Below, one piece after another: positions 39,741-52,467 of a stretch of DNA of 64,000 nucleotides. Within the stretch, counting starts at the first letter, position 1; every line of letters starts with the position of its first letter. The stretch comes from Vigna angularis (lineage: Eukaryota > Streptophyta > Magnoliopsida > Fabales > Fabaceae), in assembly GCF_016808095.1 (NCBI RefSeq), contig NC_068971.1:29161631-29225630 (forward strand), written 5' to 3'. The translations under genes and the position numbers were made by a program. The notes under the pieces are model-generated. The model did not search any database, had not been told where the DNA came from, and saw nothing but the letters and a program-made list of their open reading frames with translations.

Positions 39741-42700
39741 CTATTTGGGGGCCAAAGTGATCGGACTGATAGAGAAAGCAATACAACGAGCTGCTTTTGC
39801 CAGCATAAACCGCTCCTTTTCATTCAAAGGCCTCTCAATCACCTTGACAACGTTAGCATCCTAGAACATTAAAGATCAGGCAGTGATTAAAAGATTAATT
39901 TTTGTTGTAAGAAATACATGACATACGAATTCTACCTAAGCTTTTACTTAACACACAAATGCAGCAACCGTCAAGAAATATAGGAAATGCAGACTGCTCT
40001 CGCAATCAAGTATTAGAAGTAATAAGCAAAATCAGAAATCAAATTTTTAATCCAAAATAATTTCTTTAGATCAGCTAAGCTGCAGTTTCCAGTGCCTAAA
40101 TAATTGCACAAGAAAAATTGTACTATAGGAAGCGTATCATATCATATATTGTAGATAAATCAAAATGCAAAACACAAATATTAATTGGAAACATACTTTC
40201 AGCTGGTGCTGAATAGAAGGCCGAACATTGGCAGTTTCACCAATCACAATTATATTGTTAACGTTTCCCCTGTCATCCCTTTCTGCTGGTGAAGCAGTTG
40301 AATGCTTCCATTGCCCATTTACAATGAACTTGTAGTAATACCTGATAGAAACGAATCATGAAACATTCAGGTGCAACAAAATCATTAAATCGTCAAAAAG
40401 CTAGGATACATCGTTAAATTGTCTGGAATTGTTTTGGGTGAATGGTGAAGAAGCAGGGGGTAGTGGGAACAGTTTTATGCTTGTGATAAAAAAAATCATA
40501 CAACAAAAAAAGTAAACAAATGGCATTGGTTAGACTATTAAAAATTTACTCGCGAGGAGTCTTGGCCAATTTGGTCATCATGTTGAGAAAGTAAAGAAAA
40601 AGGATATACTTAATCTACAGAAAGAAAAAGGAAAAAATTATTTTGACTCCACGTTTTAAAAATACGTTTATTTAACTGTGATAAATGACAAAAAAATAAA
40701 TTAAATTTTAAACTAAAATAAAAATTAAATTGTTGAATAAAATATTATTATAAAGAGTTGTTAAAGGTTTGTGAAAGTATCACCGCTCAAGAAAAAAATA
40801 GAAAAATTAGCACATACTTTCCTTGTGGAAGTTTAACTTCTACTTCATGTCTTGATCCACCTTGGAACTTTGCCTTTAGTGGTTCTTTCCAATTTCCGGT
40901 AAAGTCTCCAACCAAAGTTACATCCTCACCCTGAAACATTAAAACCAAAAGGACAATTTAACGTTGAAACTATGATAATTCTGAATAACAATGGTGATGA
41001 TTTAATATCTCGAACCTGTTTAAGAATCAACAGATAAATTAGCCGAGAGCCACATTGAAAGCTATATTACAAGTTTATGCCCTCATGGGATGAACATTCC
41101 ACTTAAATACAGGAATATAGAACAGAAAGGATTAAAATTAACTACCAATGATCAATTTTACTAGTATAACAAAAAAAAATTTCTAACCCAAGAATCAAAA
41201 AGATAAATTAAGCTACAAAAAAGCAATGGAAATATAACTTCATACCTCATGACCATTCCACACAAATGTGACAGAATGTGTAGGAGGTCCATCATGTTTG
41301 GCATTTTCAACCATGGCTATAAGATCCCAAGTAGCCCATGCAATTGCCGGCCTGCATTACATCTCGATGAAATGCTTTTTCTAAGTGAGAAATTATATCA
41401 AACCAAATTTCTATTTCAAACTAAAAAGCATAACAGTTTACCTAGCATTTCCTACAACATACTCAATTTGCTAAAAAACTACTACCATCACTAAAAATTC
41501 ACAATCTTTAATATCTTCACAAATAACTGTTAGGTTCCTTTATGCAAGAAACCGAACAGCAGCAAATAATACTCACACACTCAACAGTATAAGAAATATG
41601 TATGTATATGTATTGATATTTCCTCTGTAATGACAAGAAAAGATGAATATCGGTATCTCAATCTCCCCCAAGGAAGCCTCCCTTCCTCCACTGGCCAAGA
41701 GGTCCAGTCTTAATTCCAAATTTCTAATCCCCTACCTCTCTCAAACTATTTGTTATTTATACTCTCTCTCTCTTCTAACAAACATCACCCTCTCTCCTCT
41801 AACTGATTTCCCCTCTACCCGCCACTAACTCTCTCTTCTTTTATTCCTCCTCATATACACTTTTAATGGTCTAAATTACCCTCCTCCCCAAGATCAACCT
41901 TGTCCTCAAGGTTGAAATCAGGGAACTGCTGTCGAATGTATTGTTCCTCTTCCCAAGTAGCTCCATCCAACCCACTGTCTTGCCATTGTATTAGAACTTG
42001 GGGAATTTCCTCTCCTTGTTGGAGCGGGTTCCTGCGCTCTAATACCTTTAGAGGTGTGTACATAGGGTTGTCAACCTGCAGTTCAGTGGGAAGATGCCCT
42101 TCCACCGAATGATCCCCTATAGCTAGCTTCAATTGGGAAACATGAAAAACAGGGTGGATTCTTGATGTTGTAGGTAACTGCAAGCGAAAAACAACTGGTC
42201 CTAATTGTTTCTCCACCAAAAATGGTCCATAATACCGTGCAGAAAGTTTTGGGTGTAAGCGTGTGGGCATAAAAGTTTGTCTATGAGGCCGGATTTTCAA
42301 GAATACCCAATCTCCCTCCTTGATCTTGGTGTCCATTCTCTTCCTGTTGGCATAGTGGGTCATCTGATCTTGAGCTCTGGCCAGATGATATTTAAGTTGT
42401 GCCAAAGCCTCATCTCTTGTTTGTAAGTCTTGTGCAACGGCTTCCACCACTGTTTCTCCAGGAATGAAACGTGTGAGAGTTGGAGGAGGTCTTCCATACA
42501 CAGTTTCAAAAGGTGTGCATTTGGAAGCTCCTTGGTAACTAGTATTGTACCAATATTCCGCCCAAGGCAAGACTGTACTCCAATTTTTTGGTTGTTCAGA
42601 ACTAAAACAACGCAAATACGTTCCCAGCACCCTATTCAGCACCTCCGTTTGGCCATCTGACTCTGGATGATAAGCAGTACTCATGTTCAACTGAGTTCCC

Positions 42701-45700
42701 TGCAGGCGGAAAATCTCCTGCCAAAAAACACTCATGAATGTTGAGTCGCGATCACTTACAATGGTCATGGGTATCCCGTGAAGCCGAATCACTTCCTTCA
42801 CCAACAATGCAGCGATGGATCTGGCTGTATAAGGGTGTTTGATTGGGATGAAATGGCCATATTTACTAAGTCTGTCCACCACCACCAATATAGTATCAAA
42901 CCCATGAGATTTGGGTAATTTTACAATAAAATCCATACTAATCTCCTCCCAAATGGCTTTGGGTATTGGCAAAGGCTGCAACAATCCTTGGGGAGAAGCT
43001 GCCAAGTATTTATGTTGTTGGCATACTAGACATGCAGCCACAAAATCTGTAACAGTTTTCTTCATTCTTATCCAATGCAAAGATTGGGCCACCCGTCTAT
43101 AGGTTCTGTAAATCCCAGAATGCCCTCCCGTGACACTACTATGGAATTCAGCCAACAAGCGAGGGATCCAAACAGATTTTGCTGATAAAACAAGTCTCCC
43201 CTTGTAATGTAATCTTCCATGCTCCAACGTATAAGCTGGATGAGAGTTAGGGTCTACCCTTAATTCCTCCAACACTTTCTGCAAACTCTCATCTTTTTCC
43301 ACCTCCTCCATGATCTCTTGAAATTCAAGCCAATATGGTCATGATATCATCCGTAGCATCTTATCTGTTTCCTCCTCCTCCATGCCTTTTCTGGATAACC
43401 CATCCGCCACATGATTGGAAGCACCTGTCCTATATTTGATTTCAAATTCGTACCCCAAAAGTTTAGCTAGCCAATTTTGTTGACTTTGAGTTGTAATGCG
43501 TTGTTCTAGTAAATAATGCAAACTCTTCTGGTCAGTAAAGACAACAAACTTCTGACCCACTAGATACGGCCTCCAATGTTGTATAGCAAGCACCAGTGCC
43601 ATTAATTCCTTCTCATAAATGGACTTGGTTAAGGAAGACTCAGATAACGCCTTACTAAAGAAGGCTATGGGTCTGTTTTTCTGGGACAAAACAGCCCCAA
43701 CGCCTGTACCCGAAGCATCACATTCTACAACAAAGGGTTGCTCAAAATCAGGGAGAATCAACACTGGAGCTGTAGTCACTGCCTCTTTAAGCTTCTGCAG
43801 TGCCATGGCCCCCTCTTTAGACCATTTAAACATTCCTTTTTTCAACAAATCAGTGAGGGGTTTAGCCATTTTCCCATAATCTCTAATGAACCTACGATAA
43901 TACCCAGTTAACCCAAGGAACCCTCTTAACTCCTTGATGTTTCTGGGTTCTAGCCATTCCAAGACAGCTGCCACCTTCTCCCTGTCCATCTCCACCCCTG
44001 CTGCCGATATCTTGTGCCCCAAATATCTCACTTGTCTTCTCCCAAATTCACACTTTTTTTTGTTTGCAAAAAGTTCATGTTCAGCCAAGACTTTTAAGAC
44101 TTGAGTGAGGTGTTGAGAATGCTCCTCCCAAGTCTTGCTATAGATAAGTATATCGTCAAAAAATACTAACATGAACCTCCTCAATAGCGGCCTTAAAATT
44201 GAATTCATCATGTCCTGGAATGTGGCTGGTGCATTTGTTAATCCGAAGGGCATCACAAGGAATTCATAATGCCCTTGATGTGTCCGAAAAGCAGTTTTTG
44301 GAATGTCTTCCCTCTTCATTCTTATTTGATGATACCTAGCCTTTAAATCAATTTTAGAAAAATATGATGCACCTTGAAGTTCATCCAACAGCTCCTCAAT
44401 GACTGGAATGGGATATTTATCAGCCACTGTTACTCTGTTCAATGCCCTATAATCCACACAAAACCTCCAACTTCCATCCTTCTTTTTCACCAATATTACA
44501 GGACTAGAGTAGGGACTGTTACTGGGCCTGATAATGCCCAAATTCAACATCTCTTCCACCTGACGCTCTATCTCAGCTTTCATTCCATAAGGGTACCTGT
44601 ATGGCCTCACATTGACGGCCTCACTACCCTCTTTTAAAGGGATTCTGTGATCCACTCTCCTCTCGGGTGGGAGGCCTTGGGGGTCTCGGAATACCCCTTC
44701 AAAAGCACTCAGAATTTGTTCCAGCTCTACCTCCTCCTCTTGCATTAAGCCACTCTCTTCCGTCTTCTCATCCACCAATTATGTTTGGCTTAAGCTCCAT
44801 ACTAAAGACAGCATTTCAATCCCTTTTTCTTTTATAAGAGCTTCAGGAGTCACTACCCTACGTGTCAGTGATGGATCCCCCTTTACCTCCACTTCTCTTC
44901 CTCCATGCGCCACCTTCATGATGAGCTGTCCCCAATCTACTTTGATCTCTCCTAGGGAGGATAACCAGGTCATTCCCAATATTATGTCCACACCACCTAA
45001 TTCAAAGAGATATAACTTATCTCTAACTTCTAAGTTTTCTAATAACACCGAGACTCCTGTGCAATACCCGCTGGTTTCTTTCCTTTGTCCATCCCCTAAA
45101 CACACTTTATAAGGGCGTGTGTCGGTGCACTCCAGACCCAGCTCTTCCACCAATCGGGTGGATATAAAACTATGGGTAGCTCCACTGTCAATAAGCACCA
45201 AAACTCTCTTCCCCTGCACCCAACCTTGCAACTTCATCGTGTTCGATTGCGAGAGGCCACTCGCGGATAATCCCGACAACTCCATAGCCTGCTGTTCTAC
45301 TTCTACACTTGCCTCCGCTTCTTCATCTTCATCCTCCTCCGCCAATATCATCACCCGCATGCTCCGTTCAGCGCAACGATGACCTGGACTGTAAGGTCCG
45401 CCGCAGTGGAAACAACGTCCTTCTTCTCGCCGCTTCATGTATTCTTGATAAGGCAGGGTCCGAATGCCTCGTCCTGCGGTTCCTCCTCCACTGTTACCAG
45501 CCTTCGAAGCCATAGTATTCGCATTAACGTCCTTCTTCATTCCTTGCCCTCCGCCGCCATTCACCGATCCCTCTGACGGTCCGCGAAAAGTTTCTGTCCT
45601 CGCCACCGTTCCTGAACTCGCGAAATATCTTCCCCACGTCGTTCCGCCTCTTCCTCCCACTCCACTACTTCCTCGCGACGTCCATCCCACTTGATCGATG

Positions 45701-48700
45701 TCCCTAGCTCTCTCCATCACCGTCAACAAATCGCGTGGGTCATGCGGTCTCACAGCGTTTCATAATCCCTCCTGCAAACCCGCGAAAAAATATCCCAGCA
45801 ATTGGTCTTCGGTTACTCCGGTCGCCTGCGCCACGAGTACCTTGAACTCCTGGATATACTCATCGACGCCCTCTCTCTGTCGCACCGCGGCCAACTTCTC
45901 AAAGACGGTTCCCCTAATTAATCCGCCGAACCTCCTCGTCAACGCCTCCGTGAACGCCTTCGATGTTGGATGTCGGGTTTTCTTCCGCCAGAAGCGGAAC
46001 CAGTAGTTAGCGCTTCCGTCCATGCAGATATACACTAACTTCATCTTCTCTTTCTCCGTCACTCCTTGGATGTCAAAAAATTTCTCAGCCTTCGCTATCC
46101 ATCCCGTTGGATCAGTTCCTTCAAAAGTTGGAAGCTCAACTCGCTTCATCCAACTGCGTTGTACGTCGTTCCGGTCCTCCTCTGATTCTTCATCAGATCT
46201 CTCTGTCGACCTTCATTCTCGATCACCATGGACGGAATTTCGACTCCCCTCAGAACTCCTATCGTGGGTTCCAGAACGTCTTCCGAGGGCTCGTCGAAAC
46301 TCGAGAGTCATAGCTCGCATTTCTGCCTTCAACTCCTCCATCGTCGACTCCACAACCACCATTCGCCCCTCCATTCTTCTCCGATCACGCGCACTCCTCT
46401 TCCCTCCGAAATGATCCGGCAAGTCGGACCAAATCTGTTAGGTTCCTTTATGCAAGGAACCGAACAGCAGCAAATAATACTCACACACTCAACAGTATAA
46501 GAAATATGTATGTATATGTATTGATATTTCCTCTGTAATGACAAGAAAAGATGAATATCGGTATCTCAATCTCCCCCAAGGAAGCCTCCCTTCCTCCACT
46601 GGCCAAGAGGTCCAGTCTTAATTCCAAATTTCTAATCCCCTACCTCTCTCAAACTATTTGTTATTTATACTCTCCCGCCACTAACTCTCTCTTCTTTTAT
46701 TCCTCCTCATATACACTTTTAATGGTCTAACAATAACCCATAAGCCTTTGGCAAGCAAACAGAATAGATCAGAACAATTTAACTGATTTCATTCTCCTAA
46801 AAGGTGAAACCAAAATGTACCACTTTTTGTTAGGCACTTAGAACTAGTGATGAAAGAACAAGACAGAATAGAACAAAAGATAAACCCACAATTGCACCTA
46901 TTCACTATTAGCTGTAAAAGAACAATGTTTACAAAGGAAAAACTTCACTTCCCACATGATATTGCCCGTCACCAAAATCAGACTTTCAAAACACTAAAAA
47001 GACCCCTAACACCTCCCAAAGGGAAACTGTTTATAGACTTTATGAGAAAGTCGCATAACCCCCTTTTATTTCTAAATTCTCTTCTATAATACACATTCCT
47101 CTCTCAGTATATTTCCCTTCATAACAATACCCACCGCTGCCTGAACAACATTTTCCTCAAGGTTGAATTCTAAAAATTGAACTTGAATGGCAGAAGTGTT
47201 TTCCCATATGACCACTTCGGAGATGCCCTCTTGCTATTAAACTAACCCTTGTTGAGGTGACTTTTGTGCTTCCAGTCTCCCCCTGTACACGTCTTCTAAC
47301 ATTGATTGTTGAGCAAGTTGAATCTCATCATCAGCTTGGTGGGCTGTCCATGCCATGTGTTACCCTCCCTTTGGGGAGTTTTTCTTCCTAGTTAGTGGCT
47401 ACATGTCACTCTAGGAATGGGAAAGATTCTACATAGGTAGTGGCCACATGTCCCCTCTCATTGGAGAGGAATTTTGCAACTTGTCCTTCTCCTAATGGAG
47501 AGGATTTCTCCTTGCTCTCCAAGCTAACCAAGGTGACTCTTTTAGGTCTAAGTTTCTGCCCATTTGGAGACACCTTAGCCTATAAATAGAGGTGTCTCCC
47601 CTCATGTAATGCTGCCAAATTGTTATGCTACCAAATTTGAGCCATACTACTCTAATAGGTCACTCTAGGCTAAAGCAACCCAAGTGGCCTCCTCTAGCCA
47701 CCTTCCTCCAAGAGTTGGCCTAACCTCTCTTATAGCATCACAAATACCACCTCCATCACCATAAAACAACCCATGACCAAGAGCCTTAGTCTCTTTTCCA
47801 CCATATTTCCACAACCACCCCAACCTTCAACCATCACCATGACTTTCCTTCTAGTTTTGGCCCAACCTAGCTAGGAGATTGCCATCAGAAGGTCTCCAAT
47901 CGGACATCACTTTTGCATAGCTTTTTCGATATCATGAGTGATCTCCCTTATCAAATCCTTAGGACTGTGAATCTGATTCTGAACATTTGGTTAATAATTT
48001 GAATTCTTGTATGTAGTCTTCAACCTTTTCATGTTTGTGTACAACTGCTAATTTTTCATAAACATTGTTGTGTTCTTTGCCTCTAAAGATGGGTTCTTGT
48101 TCTTCTGACGCCAAAACTTATACCAATGGTGAGCATTGCCTTTCATACTGATAAGAGCCAATTGTAGTTTTTCCTCTTGATTGACACTCTACACTTCAAA
48201 ATACTTATCTGCTCAAACTATCCATCCCAGAGGATCTTTACCTTCAAAAGTGGGTAGTTCCACCCTCTTTGTCCAATGTCTCAATGTTTCAGCACCCTCT
48301 TCATTCTATCTGTTCCCCTGTAGAAATCTTTCCTCCCTCCTATCATCTCCATTGACCGAGTTTTCTCCTTCTTCAAACTTTTTCTCTCCTTTCTTTCCTT
48401 TCTTGATTTCTCGAAGAATCTCTTTCATTTTTTACAAACTGTCTTTAACAATGGGCATATCCATTTTTAATTCTGCTAACATTCTTTCTTGTTCACTGGC
48501 CCATTTCTCCGAAGTGCTTATCCAACTCTCCAAGATGATGATCCCTTGATTTGGTCCAGCAGGTCGGACCAAATTGTTAGGCACCTAGAAAGAGTGATGA
48601 AAGAACAAGATAGAAAAGTACCAAAGATAAACCCACAAGTGTACTTTTTCACTATTAGTTATACTTATTCACTATTAGCTGTAAAAGAACAATATTTACA

Positions 48701-49646
48701 AAGGAACAACTTCGTTTCCCACAGGGTATTCCCTGTCACCAAAAGTCAAAGACTTTCAAAACTAAAAGAAAGACCCCTAACACCTCCAAAAGGAAACTAT
48801 TTATAAACTTTATGAGAAAATCTCTCCCCCAAAACAATTAACTGCATAAACCTTTTTTATTTCTAAATTCCCTTCTATAATACACATTCCTCTCTCTCTC
48901 AATATTTCCCTTCCCAACACTTCTGTAGAATTATGTTTTGTCTTTTTCTCTTCTAAAGAACAAAAAGCAAACAAGAGCCGTATGTCATGTTCCATCCCAT
49001 TTTAAAACTGCCTTGTTATCTTTTTCCAGTCCACACAAATAGTGGCCAGTGAAAGAAACCAAAAATGAATAAAATAGACCGTTATGAAAACATAAAGATA
49101 TTCTGAGATATCTCCAGAAGAAATTCACTAATATTAGAAAAGTACATACAAATCATAGAAAATACTGGATTACATATAAGCTTCCCAAGGAACTCAGCTG
49201 AAAGCTAATAATTAATTTAAATTATTCAGTCTCAAACAGAACTCAGATAATTATGTCCCATGCCCCAAAAGAAAAAGAAACTTTGCATAATTACCCTTTG
49301 TTTATAGATTGCATATAAAATATAAACGTTTTTACATGAATGCATCCCATGATCTAGTGTCCTCTTTAACAGAATCAAATGAACAGTAAATATATGATGC
49401 TAAAAGTGTTTGAAGTTTGTCAAGGTGAACCTGTCAGGTCTGCAATTGTGCATCCCAGTTACCCAAGTATATGCTGCATGAAGGGAAACATCCGTCATCC
49501 AATGTAGGTAGGCAATCACACATGCAGGAGATCGATCAAATCCAGAAGTGCAAGTAACAAAAACACGAAGATTCTTCCTTAGCAAACGTAGTAGAAGCCC
49601 CACACAAAATGGGAGTTTTTTCCTCATATCATAAGAATCTCCCTCC
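39741..49646 (-). CDS. LSF1: LSF1 (LIKE SEX FOUR 1), C-terminal five exons
   Basis: Minus-strand exons 49646-49431, 41351-41246, 40930-40818, 40341-40197 and 39860-39741 join in frame to 232 codons plus TAG, all GT-AG. LSF1 is a chloroplast protein of the starch-excess family that supports night-time starch breakdown, reported as a scaffold for beta-amylase rather than an active phosphatase. The first exon has the dual-specificity phosphatase loop CTSGFDRS (CX5R) followed by [12 protein letters not shown]. The next exons form a CBM48/AMPK-type glycan-binding module ([35 protein letters not shown]), and the tail [20 protein letters not shown] is characteristic of LSF1 rather than SEX4. The upstream transit peptide, PDZ-like region and start of the phosphatase domain are absent from the window. 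The 8079-bp intron 41352-49430 holds two gypsy elements. Confidence 0.9.
41528..41876 (-). repeat. 3' LTR of the LSF1-intron gypsy
   Basis: 349 bp. Its inner edge reads ggtctaaatt instead of ggtctaaca, next to the polypurine tract complement (ccctcctcccc). It keeps the tctctctcttctaacaaaca segment that the other LTR lacks. Confidence 0.9.
41863..46374 (-). pseudogene. Gypsy gag-pol polyprotein, one frame with four stops
   Basis: From ATG 46374 one frame runs about 1500 codons to the stop at 41863. It is broken only by TGA (46213-46215), TGA (45760-45762), TAA (44779-44781) and TGA (43339-43341). Gag has [11 protein letters not shown] and the Cys/His motif [14 protein letters not shown]. The protease is [10 protein letters not shown], the RT box is FFDDILIYS, and RNase H includes [13 protein letters not shown]. 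The integrase has the HHCC region (CLVCQQHK), [15 protein letters not shown] and [14 protein letters not shown], and the tail carries a chromodomain-like [12 protein letters not shown]. At least the 45760 and 43339 TGAs stand where relatives have Arg, consistent with CGA-to-TGA decay. Confidence 0.93.
46414..46431 (-). other. Primer-binding site, tRNA-Tyr type
   Basis: The minus strand reads TGGTCCGACTTGCCGGAT four bases after the LTR. It is complementary to the 3' end of plant tRNA-Tyr (...ATCCGGCAGGTCGGACCA, from memory), with one mismatch. Confidence 0.75.
46436..46732 (-). repeat. 5' LTR of the LSF1-intron gypsy
   Basis: 297 bp. It differs from the 3' LTR mainly by a deletion of about 52 bp between tatactctc and ccgccact, and by G for A at the 22nd base. 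Confidence 0.93.
46738..46822 (-). other. LSF1 intron remnant between the two gypsy elements
   Basis: Non-repetitive intron sequence left between the insertions. With 41352-41522 and 48925-49430 it makes up the original intron, estimated at well under 1 kb. Confidence 0.6.
46828..48919 (-). mobile_element. Internally deleted gypsy element in the same LSF1 intron
   Basis: LTRs at 46828-47126 and 48575-48919 begin TGTTAGGCAC and end in AACA. The flanks are CTTTT (46823-46827) and CTTCT (48920-48924), a 5-bp TSD with one change. Inside, the left part encodes the end of a chromodomain-type pol tail ([12 protein letters not shown] on minus). The right part encodes gag ([29 protein letters not shown]), with protease, RT, RNase H and most integrase gone. 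The primer site at about 48555-48571 is again of the tRNA-Tyr type. A further LTR-like insert sits at 47358-47836. Confidence 0.85.
47358..47836 (+). mobile_element. Solo-LTR-like insert in the deleted gypsy
   Basis: Begins TGTTACCCTCCC and ends CTTCAACCATCA, flanked by CCATG on both sides (47353-47357 and 47837-47841). A good TATA box (gcctataaatagagg) lies near 47580, which supports plus-strand orientation and an LTR. An alternative right edge at AATCGGACATCA (about 47908) has no target duplication. Confidence 0.55.
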
Positions 49647-49997
49647 CTACAAACAGAATTAAAGAAGGCTCAAATAAAACCAGAAATCATAGTCTAATAG
49701 GAAGCCAAACTAGAGTCATCAGTACTTTGAATGTCTTTTCCCGATGAAACTTAATTTTCTTCAATTGACTTTAGGATCACTATAATAAAAGACAAATAAT
49801 GCTCGTTATATTCAACTTTTGGTAACTCACTGCATAAAGTAACAATCAAAGGGGAAAAGGGGACAAATGAAGTGAAAAAAAATGGAAAATGAAGCTTGTT
49901 AGATATATTACGTTTTATGTTAATTAGGGAAACATAGTCCCTATCGCTGTAGGGTTAGCCAATATCAATACTACTACATGTTGATCTTACTTTACTA
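49647..49997. other. Upstream flank of the first visible LSF1 exon
   Basis: Begins with the acceptor of the phosphatase exon (ctac at 49647-49650, gtag on minus). No further LSF1 exon was found here or in the 14 kb beyond it. Confidence 0.6.
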
Positions 49998-50359
49998 TAG
50001 TAAAGGTAACTACAGATGAAAACAACTCTTAAAATTGTAATTTTGATCCCTCAAATTAGACAAGGGTGTTTATTTAGAACCATTGATTCCCAGAAAGCCC
50101 CTAGCTTCTTAAGAAGCTGATCAACAAATTGGCAACTAACCACTACTATTATTTTTAGAAATAATACGAAAACTAACTTTGCTAACAGACCCCTAATACT
50201 ACTTATTACAGTTGTTCCTCCCACCCAAAAGGACTTGTCCTCAAGGCCTTGTAGCACTAGAATGAAAATATGGAAATTGGTGTAGCATAGTGTGTAGTTC
50301 CTACCAAAATGCATCTTTGGGGTTGGTATGCTGCCATTGAATGAGCATCTCAATAACCG

Positions 50360-51480
50360 CTCGAATGCCCTTTTTCTTCATTTTTCTATCTAAAACCGCC
50401 AATTGCTACAGCTGCATCTCACCACCTTCATTGATACTACTAGAAGCTCTTGCAATTTGGAATGATTACCATAATGTTTCTTCAGCAATGACACATGAAA
50501 AACACCATGTATTCTTGTGACAACAGGTAGCTCAAGTTTCTAAGCCTCTTGCTAGCTCTCTCCAATGTACTAAAATGGCCACAAAATCTGGCAGCAAACT
50601 TGTGGAATGATGTATTTTCCAAACTGTATTGCTTATAAGGTTGTACCTTCAAAATAAACTAAGTCTCTGTATTGAAACTCCTTGTCTGCCCACATGAGAT
50701 CAGAAAACCTTTTCATTCTCTCTTGGGCTTTGTATAAATTTTCTTGCAAAAGTTTGGCAATCTGCTTTGTTCTCACTGTATAAGCCACTGCTTTGACTAA
50801 TGGAACTTTGTGCATTGCAACATTAGGCATTAATGGAGGATTGCCTTATAAAGCTTCAAATGGGGGCATTTTGGTTGCCGTGTGGATTTTAGCATTGTAC
50901 CATAGCTCTACTGAAGAAAGATGCTCTATCCACCTCTTTGGTAAGTCACCAGCTACACATCTTAAATTTTAAAGCTTTAATTTGCCCCTCTGTTTGAGGG
51001 TGGAAGGCTGTGGAACGAAAGAATTAGACCTTCTGTTGCTTGATCAATTTAGTCTAGAATGCACTCATAAAAAGAGTATGTCTTTCAGCAATTATCTCAT
51101 ATGGCCAACCATGTAATTTAACAACAGTATCGAAAAATACCTGTCCAACTTTAGCTGCTCCAAAAAGGATGAGCTATTAGTGTGACATGAGCATACTTTG
51201 TCATGCCATTACACTTAGGAAGAACCACAATAAAATACATTGAAAAGGATTTCCAAGCTCTATCAGGAATAGAAAGTGGCTGAAGTAACCTAGCAAGCAT
51301 TATACACTCTTGTACCCATTGTTTAACTTCTTTCTACAACCCTTTCCAATATCTTTTTATTCTATTGTAAGTCAGGTTGCCTCCTGAATGTCCACCCATC
51401 ACCATGTCATGAAAATATTGCAGTATTTTTCTTTTCATGTTCTGATCTTCACCAATTACCACTTTACCTTCTTAAAATTA
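50360..51480 (-). pseudogene. Gypsy integrase remnant
   Basis: The minus strand includes MVMGGHSGGNLTYNRIKRYW (HHCC region), LLQPLSIPDRAW, and a C-terminal segment NLYKAQERMKRFSDLMWADK / FQYRDLVYF. Many stops and frameshifts are present. It is the continuation of the RNase H remnant at 61480-61740 once the inserted elements are set aside. Confidence 0.75.
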
Positions 51481-52467
51481 ATCCATCAAATGTGTAGTGC
51501 TTATATGTTACAACCCCATAAATGAAAAGAGGAAGAAGAGTAATATTCTTTAATATACAGAAAAGAACACAAAAAAAAAAAAATAGGAGAGCACTCTCTC
51601 CTCCAAAGGTTTCCCTTCACAAAGAGCTAAAGCTCAATCTACAAAATTATCCAAAAGTCTCTACGATAGATTTCTTTAGTCAAGAAATCAATATCTCGTG
51701 AAACATTGCTCGCACTAATAGGTACAAAGGGAAGGTTTACAGCATAAGAAAAACTGTATAATTTAGTTTATTGTATGACAGACAGTTAACTAGCTGTAAG
51801 GTAGTTATTTATCCCTAGTTACTTACATCTTCTATAAAGTCAGAATTGACAGTTTTAGCAGTTTCCAACTTTATTTTGTAACTTGAGAGGGAGAGTCTGG
51901 TTCTCTCTAATAACTAATAACCAGAAAGTTGTATGTTGTGCTGGGTCCTCTGTTTAGAGGAAATGCAATAAAATCTATATAATATTTTAGAGTTTAGCCA
52001 AGTTCATTCTTATAAGTCTGCAATACCTATTCAGAGACACTTTCCTGATGCTATGGTGATTGTGCGGCATGGTCAATACGAGAATGGAGGCAAAATTGGA
52101 TGGTTTGGAGCGTGATAGGATATCAATGTGGGCCTTAGAAGGAAGGGAAGACAATAATAAAATATAGTTCTTAGAGGGGTTGAGGGGTCTGTTAGGACAG
52201 TTAGGAAGCAGGGGATAGGATAATTGTCCTGGTGGGGTGTTATGTTCAGTTTAGGAGAAGTCTTTAAATAGGGAAATGGTTGTCTAGGGAGGGGACGTTT
52301 TGAGAGATCATTGTTGGCAGGTTTTGACCTGTGAAGAGGGTTAAGCCTCTGTATCCAGATTGTATAGAACATTCTTTTTGTGAATAATACTCAGTTTCAT
52401 TCTTTTCTTTGTGTTTTGCAATGAGAAGTGAGTTCTTGCTTAGGTTCCCAGTTCAGGAACCTATCAA

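Larger units (their letters stand above)
41528..46732 (-). mobile_element. Young Ty3-gypsy (chromovirus-type) element in an LSF1 intron
   Basis: LTRs begin TGTTAGGTTCC and end ATGGTCTAACA, with the 5-bp TSD ATAAC (41523-41527 and 46733-46737). Apart from one indel of about 52 bp, one substitution and the mutated inner end of the left LTR, the two LTRs look identical. Gag, protease, RT, RNase H, integrase and chromodomain-like tail all lie in one frame. This is the youngest-looking element in the window. It shares its orientation with LSF1, so its polyadenylation signals lie on the sense strand of the host gene. Confidence 0.95.

Noticed and set aside
41900..46422. Several plus-strand frames of 60-130 codons
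   Set aside because: They are antisense shadows of the gypsy gag-pol frame on the minus strand.
46414..46431. A novel hairpin-based or unknown primer site, because the site contains a TCCGA...TCGGA self-complementarity
   Set aside because: The whole 18-base segment fits the 3' end of plant tRNA-Tyr, which explains it without a new mechanism.
47358..47908. Right edge of the solo-LTR-like insert at 47908 (AATCGGACATCA)
   Set aside because: No target duplication there; the edge at 47836 gives a 5-bp match (CCATG). The sequence beyond may be degraded gag.
39741..49646. SEX4 (DSP4) instead of LSF1
   Set aside because: SEX4 also has a phosphatase domain and CBM48, but the tail after the CBM ([20 protein letters not shown]) and the [15 protein letters not shown] CBM start fit LSF1.
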